From positions 1 to 64,000 of the forward strand of contig JAUWAU010000005.1 of the NCBI GenBank assembly GCA_030601885.1: a stretch of 64,000 nt of DNA. The letters run 5' to 3'. The notes under the pieces were generated by a model that was given only the letters and a program-made list of their open reading frames with translations, made no database searches and had not been told where the DNA came from. This DNA comes from Armatimonadota bacterium. Its GTDB lineage: Bacteria > Armatimonadota > Zipacnadia > JAUWAU01. Below are positions 25,422 through 34,680 of the stretch, in pieces; position 1 is the stretch's first letter; the number at the start of each line of letters is the position of its first letter. Position numbers and translations under genes: made by a program.

Positions 25422-28334
25422 ATGAAACGACGCCATGCATTCGGATCACTGCCAATCATCCTCGCGGCCGCGATCCTGCTTTCGGCGTCGGCGGCGATCG
25501 CCGCCGATGACGGGATCGTCCGCGGCTGGCTGCCGAATGGGCTCAAGGTGATCATGAAAGAGGTACACACCGCCCCGGTGGTGACCTTCCAGGTGTGGTA
25601 CTACGTCGGCTCGCGGAACGAGCACGACGGCGTCACCGGCGCCTCGCACCTGCTCGAGCACATGCTCTTCAAGGGCACTCCGACGCTCCCGAAGGGCGAG
25701 ATCCCGCGTCTGCTCAACCGAGTGGGCGCTCGCTCAAACGCGTTCACGAGCTACGACTACACCTGCTGCTGGGAGACGCTCGCCAGCGAGCATCTCGAGC
25801 TTGCCATGCGCATCGAGTCCGACCGCATGGTCAACAGCCTCATCGACGACGCGGAGCGCCAGGCGGAAATGACGGTGGTGCGCTCGGAGCTGGAGGGGGG
25901 CGAGAACAACCCGCGGCGCGTGCTCAATGTGCAGGTCCAGGCGGCGGCATTCCAGAGCCACGCCTACCAGCGCCCCATCATCGGCTGGCGCAGCGACGTC
26001 GAGGGCATGTCCACGGATACGCTGAGAGCGTACTACAAGACCCACTACATGCCGAACAACGCCGTCGTGGTCATCGTGGGCGACTTCGACGTGGCGGAGG
26101 CCATGGGCCTGATCAAGACGTACTTCGGCCCTCTGCCACCTGGGAAGCTGCCGCCCAAGGTCATCACCACGGAGCCGGTCCAGCGCGGCGAGCGCCGCGT
26201 CCGCGCCCGCCGGGAGGGCACCACATGGTACGTCCAGATCGCCTACCACGGGCCGAGACTGATCGACGAGGACACGTACGCCATGGACATACTGGACGCC
26301 ATCCTGAGCAGCGGGCGCGCATCGCGACTGTACCAGGCCCTCGTCGAGAAGCAACTGGCGACATCGGCCGGCTGCGGGAGCTGGACGCCGAAGGATCCGG
26401 GGCTGTTCGAGCTGTACGCAACGGTGCGGCAGGAGGTGCCCGTGGCGAAAGTGGAGGACGCGCTCCTCGAGCAAGTGGAGCTCATCAAGAGCGCGCCGCC
26501 GACGGCCGACGAGCTGGAGCGTGTCAAGAATCAGATCGAGGCGGCGTTCATCTTCGAGAAAGACAGCGTCACGGCGCAGGCAAACTCGCTCGGGGCGCAT
26601 CAGATCCTATCCAGCTACGAGTACGTCAACACGTACGTGGACAAGGTCCGGCAAGTGACGGCCGATGACGTGCAGCGCGTCGCGCGCAAGTACCTGACGC
26701 AGGACAACCGCACTGTTGGGATCTTCGAACCTATCCCGCCCGCGGAGAGCTCCGTGCCGCCGTCTGCACCCGGTGCCGGTGGCCCGGCGCCGCGCTGGCG
26801 CTTTCACGACGCGCTGTGGAGCGGGCCGAAGGCCACAGCAGTGTTTCCGGTGCGGCACGCGTGGGGCCCGAGCCGCCTCGTCGAGGAGCGCACAGCCTGG
26901 CAGCTCGCGCTGCGCAGCGGGCCGCTTCGCGGAGCCGGGGCTGTGCCACACTGGCACCCGCACCAGCCGGCGACGTACGGCCCGCACGTCCTGCATCAGA
27001 CTGGGGCATCCGTTGCGCCGTCTACTCTCCTGGCCAAAACCCCGGCCAACAAGACATTGCCCCACCGTGCCGCGCCTACCCGTACCGTGCTGCCCAACGG
27101 CATGGTGGTGATCATCCAGGAGAACCACGCGAACACGACGATCGCAGTGCGGGGACACTTGCACACGGGCTCGGTATTCGACCCGCCGGAGAAGCCGGGG
27201 CTGGCCGGGTTCACCAGCGCACTGCTGAGCCGAGGGACGAAGCGGCGGACGTCGCTGCAGCTCGCCGAGGCCACCGAGTCCGTTGGCGCATCCGTGAGCA
27301 TCGGCGGGGGACGACCGGCGACGACGAACTTCGGCGGCTCGTGCCTGACGAAGCACTTCGACATCCTGCTCGATGTGCTCTCGGACGAGCTGCGGCATCC
27401 CTCGTTCCCCGAGGAAGAAGTCGAGAAGCTTCGGAACCGAGCTCTCGCCAGACTGCAGCAGTCGCTGGAGAGCACCGGCGCACGGGCCGGGCGTGCCTTC
27501 TTGCGACACGTGTTCCCGGAGGGGCACCCGTACAGGCCTGCCGGCTTCGAGGAGCAGGTCAAGGTCATGCAGGCGCTCAAGCGCCAAGACGTGGTGGACT
27601 TCTACAAGAAGCACTATGGCCCGGACACCGCCGTCATCATCATCGTGGGCGACGTTGAGACGAATGACGCCAGCGCCAAGGTCAAGCGCTACTTCGGCGA
27701 CTGGAAGGCAGCGGGGCGCACGCGCGAGGTGCACATACCGGACGCCGCGCTGCAGACGAAGATCGTGCGCAAAGTCATACCGATGATGGACAAGTCAGAG
27801 GCAGACATCATCCTGGGCCACTGGGGCGGCGTGAAGCGGACGGACCCGGACTTCTACGCCGTCACGGTGATGAACTTCATCCTCGGCGGGGACGTGACGA
27901 CGAGCCGCCTGGGGGCGAAGGTGCGCGACGAGATGGGGTTAGCGTACGGCGTCTGGTGCTACTCGCGCACGTATCGCGGTCGGGCCGACTGGCGCATGGT
28001 GCTCGGCGTGAACCCCAAGAACGTTGACACGGCAATCAGCGCCGGCCTGGACGTCATCAAGCGGTTCAAGGCCGAGGGACCAACGAAGGCTGAGCTGGAC
28101 GACGCCCTCGCGTACATCACCGGCAGTTATCCGGTCGCACTCGAAACCAACCACGCCGTCGCCGGCGAGCTGCTCCTGGCCGAGTACTACGATCTGGGGC
28201 TGGACTTCATCGACCGCCACAACAAGCTGTACCGGCAGGTCACTCTCGCCCAGGTGCGCGAGGTCGCACAGAAGTACTTGCACCCAGACGCGTATACGCT
28301 CGTAATCGCCGGCCCCTACGAGGAGAAGGGATAG
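25422..28334 (+). CDS. Secreted double-domain M16 (insulinase/processing-peptidase) metalloprotease
   Basis: A 970-residue protein with a signal peptide (cleavage near SAAIAA). The first M16 unit has the zinc motif ASHLLEHMLFKGT (inverted HXXEH: H76, E79, H80) and the downstream Glu in AEMTVVRSELEGG. The second unit starts near RTVLPNGMVVIIQEN; at the equivalent place it reads AGFTSALLSRGT, so it has no zinc site and is probably structural. In M16B proteases an active and an inactive unit together form the clamshell chamber, usually as separate genes (PqqL/YmxG-type); here they are fused. The linker (about residues 445-545) is compositionally odd and contains REP-like sequence. Confidence 0.88.
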   Translation: MKRRHAFGSLPIILAAAILLSASAAIAADDGIVRGWLPNGLKVIMKEVHTAPVVTFQVWYYVGSRNEHDGVTGASHLLEHMLFKGTPTLPKGEIPRLLNRVGARSNAFTSYDYTCCWETLASEHLELAMRIESDRMVNSLIDDAERQAEMTVVRSELEGGENNPRRVLNVQVQAAAFQSHAYQRPIIGWRSDVEGMSTDTLRAYYKTHYMPNNAVVVIVGDFDVAEAMGLIKTYFGPLPPGKLPPKVITTEPVQRGERRVRARREGTTWYVQIAYHGPRLIDEDTYAMDILDAILSSGRASRLYQALVEKQLATSAGCGSWTPKDPGLFELYATVRQEVPVAKVEDALLEQVELIKSAPPTADELERVKNQIEAAFIFEKDSVTAQANSLGAHQILSSYEYVNTYVDKVRQVTADDVQRVARKYLTQDNRTVGIFEPIPPAESSVPPSAPGAGGPAPRWRFHDALWSGPKATAVFPVRHAWGPSRLVEERTAWQLALRSGPLRGAGAVPHWHPHQPATYGPHVLHQTGASVAPSTLLAKTPANKTLPHRAAPTRTVLPNGMVVIIQENHANTTIAVRGHLHTGSVFDPPEKPGLAGFTSALLSRGTKRRTSLQLAEATESVGASVSIGGGRPATTNFGGSCLTKHFDILLDVLSDELRHPSFPEEEVEKLRNRALARLQQSLESTGARAGRAFLRHVFPEGHPYRPAGFEEQVKVMQALKRQDVVDFYKKHYGPDTAVIIIVGDVETNDASAKVKRYFGDWKAAGRTREVHIPDAALQTKIVRKVIPMMDKSEADIILGHWGGVKRTDPDFYAVTVMNFILGGDVTTSRLGAKVRDEMGLAYGVWCYSRTYRGRADWRMVLGVNPKNVDTAISAGLDVIKRFKAEGPTKAELDDALAYITGSYPVALETNHAVAGELLLAEYYDLGLDFIDRHNKLYRQVTLAQVREVAQKYLHPDAYTLVIAGPYEEKG

Positions 28335-28373
28335 ACGCTTCCCGGAGGCACGGAGCTGCCGCGGCAGCCGAAG

Positions 28374-29663
28374 ATGCGCGTGAGCCACCATCCCGACAGC
28401 AATGGGCGAGCCGCGCTCCGGACCGGTGTGGGTCTGTACGTCGTGTTCGCCTGCATCTTTGCCGTCGGAACGCCTCCGCTGAGCGGCCCGGACGAGGGCG
28501 CGCACGCGGTGTATATCAGGCTGCTGGCGACCGAGCTGCGCTTCCCCGAGATGGGCCCCCCGGCTGCATACAGCGAGACCACGACGGCCACTCATCAGGT
28601 GCAGCATCCCCCGGGGTACTACTTGCTCTGCGCTCCCCTGTATCGGCTGCTGTACAGCCTCAACGTGTCACCGTGGCTGGCGCTGCGGATGCTTTCCGTG
28701 CTCATTGGCGCTGGGGCCGTCGTCGTCATCTGGCGCATTGGGCAGAGGCTGTTTCCCGAAGCATCGGTGGCCGCGGCGCTCAGCGCCTCCGCCGGCATGA
28801 TCCCCATGTTTCAGTACATGACGGCGATGATAAACAACATCGGGCTGGCCATTCTTTTCCTCGCTTTGGCCGCGCACCGGCTCGCGGTCATCCTCAGCGG
28901 CCGAGACGACCGCCGCCAATGGGTGCTTCTCGGCCTCGTGCTCGGTCTCGCCAGCCTCACCAACCTCATGGGCCTCGCGATGTGCCTGATCGCCCTCACG
29001 TTCCTGGCGAGTCGTTTTCGGGCTCTCGGTGCGCGCGAGACGCTGCTGCGGGCGGCGGCCATCGTTGGCGGGCCAACGATTCTCGCCGGATGGTGGTTCG
29101 CGCACAACTATGTGGTGTATGGCAGTCTGACACCGATGTTCGAGGGCGAACCGGCGGCGCCGATCAGTCTGCTGCTCCTGCTCGTAACGCAGCCTCTCGC
29201 GGTACTCAGCTCGGCCGGCATCGTCCTGAACAACGGCGTGGTGCAGATGTGGTCGCTCACCTGGCTCATGCGGGAAACGGGCTCCCCTCTGCCCGTCACT
29301 GTGCTCATCTATCTCGTCCCGTACATAGGCGGTGGCCTCTTCGTGGCCGGGCTGGTACGAGCAAGGCGCGCCGGCGATCCGAGGCTCTGGCACTGGGCGC
29401 TCCTGAGCGTGCTGATGCTGCTGCTCGTCTACGGCGGCGTGCTGCGTCAGGTCTGGTATGTGGACGCACAAGTCTCGGAGTTCGTAGGCAGATACTTTGT
29501 GGCTCTGCTCCCCTTTGTCCTGCCGGTAGCCGCCTGGGGCCTCGAGGCGGCGAAGCCCCGGTGGGTCACCCCGGCAGCCTGGCTTGCCGGACTCCTGGGC
29601 TTTCTCGTCGCTGCCAACGCCGCACATGCCGCCTATGTGCTGTGGTTCTTTCATCGTGCCTGA
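28374..29663 (+). CDS. GT-C-type integral membrane glycosyltransferase-like protein
   Basis: A 429-residue protein with about ten hydrophobic segments. The first periplasmic loop contains PPLSGPDEGAHAVYIRLLAT, and later QHPPGYYLLCAPLYRL. An Asp-Glu in the first loop and the HPP-YY pattern are typical of GT-C enzymes (GT39/GT83 or DUF2142-type) that use lipid-phosphate sugars on the outer face of the membrane. Acceptor and donor cannot be inferred. It starts 39 bases after the M16 gene, probably as part of the same transcript. Confidence 0.75.
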   Translation: MRVSHHPDSNGRAALRTGVGLYVVFACIFAVGTPPLSGPDEGAHAVYIRLLATELRFPEMGPPAAYSETTTATHQVQHPPGYYLLCAPLYRLLYSLNVSPWLALRMLSVLIGAGAVVVIWRIGQRLFPEASVAAALSASAGMIPMFQYMTAMINNIGLAILFLALAAHRLAVILSGRDDRRQWVLLGLVLGLASLTNLMGLAMCLIALTFLASRFRALGARETLLRAAAIVGGPTILAGWWFAHNYVVYGSLTPMFEGEPAAPISLLLLLVTQPLAVLSSAGIVLNNGVVQMWSLTWLMRETGSPLPVTVLIYLVPYIGGGLFVAGLVRARRAGDPRLWHWALLSVLMLLLVYGGVLRQVWYVDAQVSEFVGRYFVALLPFVLPVAAWGLEAAKPRWVTPAAWLAGLLGFLVAANAAHAAYVLWFFHRA

Positions 29664-29860
29664 GAGTGGCGACCGCAACGGCAGGGCACAGTTGGCCACG
29701 GACGACGACGTTGTCCTCGCCAAGTACCGCGTTCTGGGATGCTCTCCCGGCCCTGGCGAGCGCACCCGGGAGCAACACTAAGATAGGAAACATCAGGGCT
29801 CAAGATGGTAAAAGGAATGTGTACGGAGTCTTGGGGCGGAGTCGTAAGGAGGGAAGTCGT

Positions 29861-30850
29861 ATGAGCAGGAAGCCCTGCTCCGTTGCCGCCGCGTGTGTCA
29901 TCATTGCTGCCAGCCTTGCAGTTGCCGCCTACGGGCAAGATGAGCAACTCCAGATCCCTGTCCTGCAGGACGAGATGGTTGCTGAGACGTTCCCGTCGTA
30001 CAACTGGTCCAGCACGTCATACCTCGGGGGGCTCGCCGTCGGCACTGACTACCGCGGCAGAGCTGCACGCAGCTACTTGCAGTGGAGTCTCTCGTCGCTG
30101 GATTCGGGCAAGCCCGTCGGCCGGGCGAAGCTCCGGGCCTACCTGAGTCACGAGTCCTATCAGAGCGACCGACCGATCAAAGCCCACCTGTGCGCGGACG
30201 ATAGCTGGAGCGCCTCGACCATTACGTGGAACAATGCTCCCCAACCGGCGCCGGGGCCGGCTGCCGCCATCACGCCGCCGCTCCTGCAGGGAGAGTACTA
30301 CGAGTGGGACGTGACCGAGCTCGTCGAGGCCGAGTTGGCTGGCGACGGGAAGCTCAGCATTGTGTTCATGGAGAGCGCCGAAGGCGACTCGCCGGCCACC
30401 TTCAAGTACTTCGCCGAGAAGGAATACAACGGCGGCGGAAATCAGGCGGTGCTGGTGGTGACGCAGACCGACGGAGAGCCCGACACGACACCACCCGAGA
30501 TCACGGTTTCGTGCGCCCCTGATACGCTGTGGCCGGCCAACCATCAGTACGTGACGGTCGAGGTGAACGCGGAGGCCACGGACGACACGGATGGGACGCT
30601 GGAACCGGTGTTCGTTTCTGCCGTCAGCAGCGAACCGGACGACGCCGAGGGGGGCGGGGACGGGAACACGACGAACGATATCGTCCCGATGGACAACACG
30701 ACATTCAAGCTCCGCGCGGAGCGCAGGGGCAGCGGCAATGGCCGCACGTACACAATTACGTATTCTGCGGTGGATGAAGCCGGCAATGAGGCAACTGCAA
30801 GCTGCACTGTAGTGGTGCCGCACGACAAGGGCAAGAAGGGTGCCAAGTAG
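29861..30850 (+). CDS. Secreted DNRLRE-domain protein with Ig/HYR-like C-terminus
   Basis: A 329-residue exported protein. The ATG at 29861 follows an excellent AAGGAGGGA site; a longer frame opening upstream is a shadow of the previous gene. After the signal peptide, residues 30-205 form a DNRLRE-type beta domain (LQWSLSSLDSGKPVGRAKL, then DSWSASTITWNNAP, then YYEWDVTELVEAEL). Residues 210-315 form an Ig-like/HYR region (TPPEITVSCAPDTLWPANHQ, then ITYSAVDEAGNEATASCTVV). Such modules occur in surface adhesins and structural exoproteins. A terminator follows. Confidence 0.8.
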   Translation: MSRKPCSVAAACVIIAASLAVAAYGQDEQLQIPVLQDEMVAETFPSYNWSSTSYLGGLAVGTDYRGRAARSYLQWSLSSLDSGKPVGRAKLRAYLSHESYQSDRPIKAHLCADDSWSASTITWNNAPQPAPGPAAAITPPLLQGEYYEWDVTELVEAELAGDGKLSIVFMESAEGDSPATFKYFAEKEYNGGGNQAVLVVTQTDGEPDTTPPEITVSCAPDTLWPANHQYVTVEVNAEATDDTDGTLEPVFVSAVSSEPDDAEGGGDGNTTNDIVPMDNTTFKLRAERRGSGNGRTYTITYSAVDEAGNEATASCTVVVPHDKGKKGAK

Positions 30851-30874
30851 GGCGGAGTGCCTTCGGTAACACAC

Positions 30875-30913
30875 GATGGGCCGAGGCCTATGTCTCGGCC
30901 CATCGTTCGTTCT
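30875..30913 (+). terminator. Rho-independent-like terminator
   Basis: Perfect 11-bp arms GATGGGCCGAG/CTCGGCCCATC with an eight-base loop, followed by GTTCGTTCT. Ends the DNRLRE transcript. Confidence 0.65.
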
Positions 30914-30996
30914 GGCGGTCGATGCTCTGTGCGCTTCGTCACGCCGTGGTGGCTCTGGGAGGATGTGGTCCGCGCGGTGCCGAAAGTCGCCCCGTC

Positions 30997-32529
30997 ATGG
31001 CACTGCGACGCGCGGCCATAACACTTCTGTCTTGGGTCGCCGCATCGGCCTTCCCTCTGGCAACCGCCCTTGCTGCTCCCACCGGTCTCAGCGAAATGGC
31101 CGGCGGGCCCAGCCTCGCTCAGCCGCGCGGGCCCGTACTACTCACGGAGGAGCCGGCGGATGCCCGGGGCGCCCGCATTGGCCCGACGCGTTATGTGACG
31201 CCGGATCCGCGAGAGTACTACATAGACCTGACGCTCTGCCCCATCTATAACCTCGATCTGGACGACGCGGACTCCATACCCGAGTGCTTTCCCTTCCTGC
31301 TCGAATCCCCGTGGCTTATCCAGAATAACCTGGACCACGCCCTCTCTCGCGCCCTGACAGAGACGGAGCTGCTGAACACAGACGAGGGGCGACTGGAGCG
31401 CCGGGCCTTCGACCTTTGGGTGTACGTGGCGGCCAATCTCGGAGCGGCGGACAATGCCGGCAACGCTATACGCTTCATGCTCAAGCGGGAGCGCATCGGT
31501 ACGCGCGATCCGTGGATCAGCATGGGCGCGAGGATCTTGTCGGATCGCTTCTCCGGCTTCGTTGGCACCGCCCAGAGGAGCGGGGACGAGATCGCCATCG
31601 ACATCGGCGTACATACGGTCAGCTCATACGATTCGGTGGCGAACGTGGAGAACATGATACTGTCGGCGCAGCGCAGCCGGCTCGGCGCCATCGTCGTCAC
31701 CGACCACGACACCATTGACGGCGCCCTTCACGCGCAGCGCGTGGCGGAGCGCCTGAAGCGGGAGGGACGACTCCGGAAGGACTTCATGGTGATCGTGGGC
31801 GAGGAGGTGACTTCGCGCGAGGGACACATCTACGCCCTGTTCATCCATGAGCACGTGCTGCAGGGCATGACGGCCAAGCAGACGATTCGGGAGATCCATC
31901 GCCAGGGCGGCCTTGCCATTCTTGCCGACCCGGCCGGCGGCAACGGCATACGAATGGCGAAGAAGTATCCGTTCGACGGATTCGTGATCCGCCCCGGGAT
32001 GCGACGGCTGTATCGATCGCTCCAGCTCCAGAACGAACCCAAGCTCTTCGGGAAGCCCTTCTTCTACACCGTCTCGCCGAACTTCAACGACACCTTCGGG
32101 GCAGTCTACACCCTGGTGGATACTCCCGACCGAACGCCGGAAGGTCTGAAACGGGCCATCAAGGACGGGCGCGCCTACGCCGCCGGCAATGGGTACTACC
32201 CCTACATCGCCATCCTCGGCATGATCCCCATCATGAAGTATGAGCGTTTCGTGAACCGGTACTTCGACGGGCGCGCGGAGCTCGAGCAGATCCTGGAGAA
32301 GCTACTGGGCGCCGACAACGTCCGGCTGAGGCTGTCCTGGACCCCCGAGATCCATCGCCTAATGAACCTGGAGATCATCAGCACCATCGGCAGGATCACC
32401 ATAGGCGACAGCCCTCTTCGCAATCCGCCTAAAGTGGACGGGCTCTCGATCAGCTACGGCCCGCTGTACCTGGACTACATGCGCTCAGGCGAGGAGCGCG
32501 TCTTCGTCTCCGTGGCGTTTCGCTTCTGA
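30997..32529 (+). CDS. Exported PHP-domain phosphoesterase-like protein
   Basis: A 510-residue protein with a signal peptide (ALRRAAITLLSWVAASAF, Ala-rich cleavage near residue 26). The PHP region lies in the middle: DIGVHTVSSYDSVANVENMI replaces the usual HxHT-xSDG opening, so the first metal-binding His is missing. LGAIVVTDHDTIDGAL and VIVGEEVTSREGHIYALFI keep the DHD and GEE/GH motifs. The C-terminal 150 residues have no recognised domain. The start at 30997 is chosen for the signal peptide; no strong ribosome site is visible. Its 3' end overlaps the convergent SMC-like gene by 45 bases. Confidence 0.7.
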   Translation: MALRRAAITLLSWVAASAFPLATALAAPTGLSEMAGGPSLAQPRGPVLLTEEPADARGARIGPTRYVTPDPREYYIDLTLCPIYNLDLDDADSIPECFPFLLESPWLIQNNLDHALSRALTETELLNTDEGRLERRAFDLWVYVAANLGAADNAGNAIRFMLKRERIGTRDPWISMGARILSDRFSGFVGTAQRSGDEIAIDIGVHTVSSYDSVANVENMILSAQRSRLGAIVVTDHDTIDGALHAQRVAERLKREGRLRKDFMVIVGEEVTSREGHIYALFIHEHVLQGMTAKQTIREIHRQGGLAILADPAGGNGIRMAKKYPFDGFVIRPGMRRLYRSLQLQNEPKLFGKPFFYTVSPNFNDTFGAVYTLVDTPDRTPEGLKRAIKDGRAYAAGNGYYPYIAILGMIPIMKYERFVNRYFDGRAELEQILEKLLGADNVRLRLSWTPEIHRLMNLEIISTIGRITIGDSPLRNPPKVDGLSISYGPLYLDYMRSGEERVFVSVAFRF

Positions 32530-34680
32530 GGGCCCGGTCTCCGTCAGCGTGATCACCAACCCCAGGTGGTCGTACACCCCGCTGCAGGTGAAGAGCATCA
32601 CCTGCGTGCGCTCGGCAAGCTGCAGAAGCATTGCGGCGGTGGCGCGACGGCGCTCCGGATCGAAGGTGACGAACGGGTCGTCGAGCAGCAGGGGCGGCGG
32701 ATCGCTCGGCCACAGTAGCTCGGCAAGCGCCAGTCGCGCCGCGAAGAAGACCTGCGCCCGCGTCGCACAGCTCAGCTCGTGCCCGCCGCTCCGTGCACCC
32801 GATTGCGCGGGGATCTCTTCCCCTTTGCCGGGCGAGAACACGAAGATGTCGAGCGTCGTTTCATCGATGCGAACCGCGTCGTACCTGCCGCGCGTTATCT
32901 CCGCCAGAAGCTCGCCCGTGCGCGGTCCCAGCAGAACGGCCGCCCGCGACAGCGTCTCCTCCTGCGCCTCCCGGAGCACCTCCCGCACGAGCTTGTAGAC
33001 CTCGAGCCGACGATGCTCGTTGGCCAGATGCTCCTTGGCCGCCCCAACGGCCTCGCGCAGGCCGGCAATTTGCTCCGGCTCGACCGATGCACGCTCCACC
33101 ACGACGGCGTTCTGCGTCTTCGTCTTCTGCACCGAACGCAGCTCCCGTTCCAACTCCCCTATCTGCTGCTCCAGCATGACGTGCTCGCGCGGCGAGACTG
33201 CCACGGCAGACAACTCGTCTGCCGCCAGCCGCTCCTCGGCGCTCTCGCGTCGGTGCCACTGCTCGCCCCGAAGCGTCTGGAGGCTCTCGACGGTCTCGGT
33301 GCCCAACAGCCCCCGCAGCTCACTCCGCTTGGCCTCGGCGGTGCTTGCGTGTTGCTGCGCCCGCTGCAGCTTCGCGGTGAGGTCGTCGCGGCTCTCACAG
33401 TCGAGGTCGCTGAGGGTGGATGCAATCTCCTCGGCAGAGCGGGCGATTGCTCCTTCAGCTTCGCTCAGCTCTTCCCGCAGCTCGCCCAGGCGTGCATCGT
33501 AGTCTATGGGCGGGCGTACCCGCGCCTTCGCCACACCGTATGCCAGGAGCGCACCGCCGACGGCAGCGCCGACGAAGGCCCACGGCGTGACGGCAAAGCC
33601 AAGGGCGACGCCCACGCCGACCAGCACCAGGCCTGCGACCGTGAGCGGATTGACGAGCGGCATGGGCTTCGGCGCGGCTGCCGCCTCGTGCTCGAGACGC
33701 TCGATGGCTGCCCGCAACTGCTCGGCGCGTCCACGCTCCCGCTCGGCGGTGCGCTCCACGCCCTCGATGCTCTCCAGCGCCGCCGGGCCCTTCTCGGCGA
33801 TGTGGGCCAACTCAGCCGCGGCCGCTTCGGCGTCCTCTGCGTCCTTCTGCAGCTTCTGCGCCGCCTGAATGAGCTCATCCAGCCGCTCGTACTCCTTCTT
33901 GGCCGCCCGAAGCTCCTCCTCTGCCTCCTTGCGCGCCGTCATGCGATCCAGCAGCTCTCGCTCCACGCGAAGCTGCTCGTTCAACTCCTCCTCGCGCTGC
34001 GTCGCTGCAGCCAGCGCATCCTGCGCCGCGTGGAGGTCAGTCAGTTCGCCGTCAGCCACGGCGAGGTCTTGCTGCGCCTGCTCGAGGCGCGTCGTGGCAA
34101 GCTTGATTGGGCCCGGGTTCCGCGGGGCCGGCCGATCCACCCCCCGCTGCATGGACGCGATCTCATCGCCCAACTCGCTGAGTATGTCCTGGGCGGCCAC
34201 ATCGTCGGCGCCGCCGGTGACGCGCCGCTGCAGCAGGTCACCGATCTCCTCACGCCCCTCGCCGATCGCGGCCAGCTCGTCCTGCATGACGAAGGCGGTG
34301 CTGGTGAACAGATCCTCAGAACTCAGGCCAAGCAGCTCACTCAGCGCCGCCTGCACCGCCTTCGGCCCTTGCGACACGTCGTCCCCACCCGCCAGCCTCG
34401 CCGTACGGGCGGCGAAATCCTTCTCGATCGTCCATGTCTTCTCGCCCGCCGCAAGAGTCATGTCCAGTCGGTATGGCTCGCCGCCGCCCCACGACGCCCG
34501 GCCCACAATAGAGCGGTCCGTGGTGTCGGGGCGGTAGAACAGCGCCGCGATGATCGCCGCCTGCAGCGTGGACTTGCCGGCCTCGTTCGAGCCCCGGATG
34601 ACGTTCATCCCCGGGTCGAACTCCAGCTCCACGTCCCGCAGGCAGCCGAAGTTGCGAATGCGCAGGCGCTCTATTCGCAT
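32485..34680 (-). CDS. SMC/SbcC/YhaN-like AAA ATPase with membrane-like hairpin
   Basis: A 731-residue protein. Walker A is IRGSNEAGKST (about residues 29-38) in an N-terminal ABC-type half; a long coiled coil spans residues 180-520. Within the coiled coil lies a hydrophobic pair (LTVAGLVLVGVGVALGFAV and FVGAAVGGALLAYGVA), as in YhaN. The C-terminal half has the signature-like SGGHELSCATR region and Walker B LLLDDPFVTFDPERRR. Together with the SbcD-like nuclease, whose stop overlaps its start by one base, it should form an SbcCD/YhaON-type DNA end-processing complex. The membrane hairpin suggests membrane association. Confidence 0.85.
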   Translation of the reverse strand: MRIERLRIRNFGCLRDVELEFDPGMNVIRGSNEAGKSTLQAAIIAALFYRPDTTDRSIVGRASWGGGEPYRLDMTLAAGEKTWTIEKDFAARTARLAGGDDVSQGPKAVQAALSELLGLSSEDLFTSTAFVMQDELAAIGEGREEIGDLLQRRVTGGADDVAAQDILSELGDEIASMQRGVDRPAPRNPGPIKLATTRLEQAQQDLAVADGELTDLHAAQDALAAATQREEELNEQLRVERELLDRMTARKEAEEELRAAKKEYERLDELIQAAQKLQKDAEDAEAAAAELAHIAEKGPAALESIEGVERTAERERGRAEQLRAAIERLEHEAAAAPKPMPLVNPLTVAGLVLVGVGVALGFAVTPWAFVGAAVGGALLAYGVAKARVRPPIDYDARLGELREELSEAEGAIARSAEEIASTLSDLDCESRDDLTAKLQRAQQHASTAEAKRSELRGLLGTETVESLQTLRGEQWHRRESAEERLAADELSAVAVSPREHVMLEQQIGELERELRSVQKTKTQNAVVVERASVEPEQIAGLREAVGAAKEHLANEHRRLEVYKLVREVLREAQEETLSRAAVLLGPRTGELLAEITRGRYDAVRIDETTLDIFVFSPGKGEEIPAQSGARSGGHELSCATRAQVFFAARLALAELLWPSDPPPLLLDDPFVTFDPERRRATAAMLLQLAERTQVMLFTCSGVYDHLGLVITLTETGPSEAKRHGDEDALLA

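Noticed and set aside
28673..29860. N-terminal part of a 725-codon plus-strand frame upstream of the DNRLRE gene
   Set aside because: It runs out of frame through the GT-C gene; the real start has a strong ribosome site and signal peptide at 29861.
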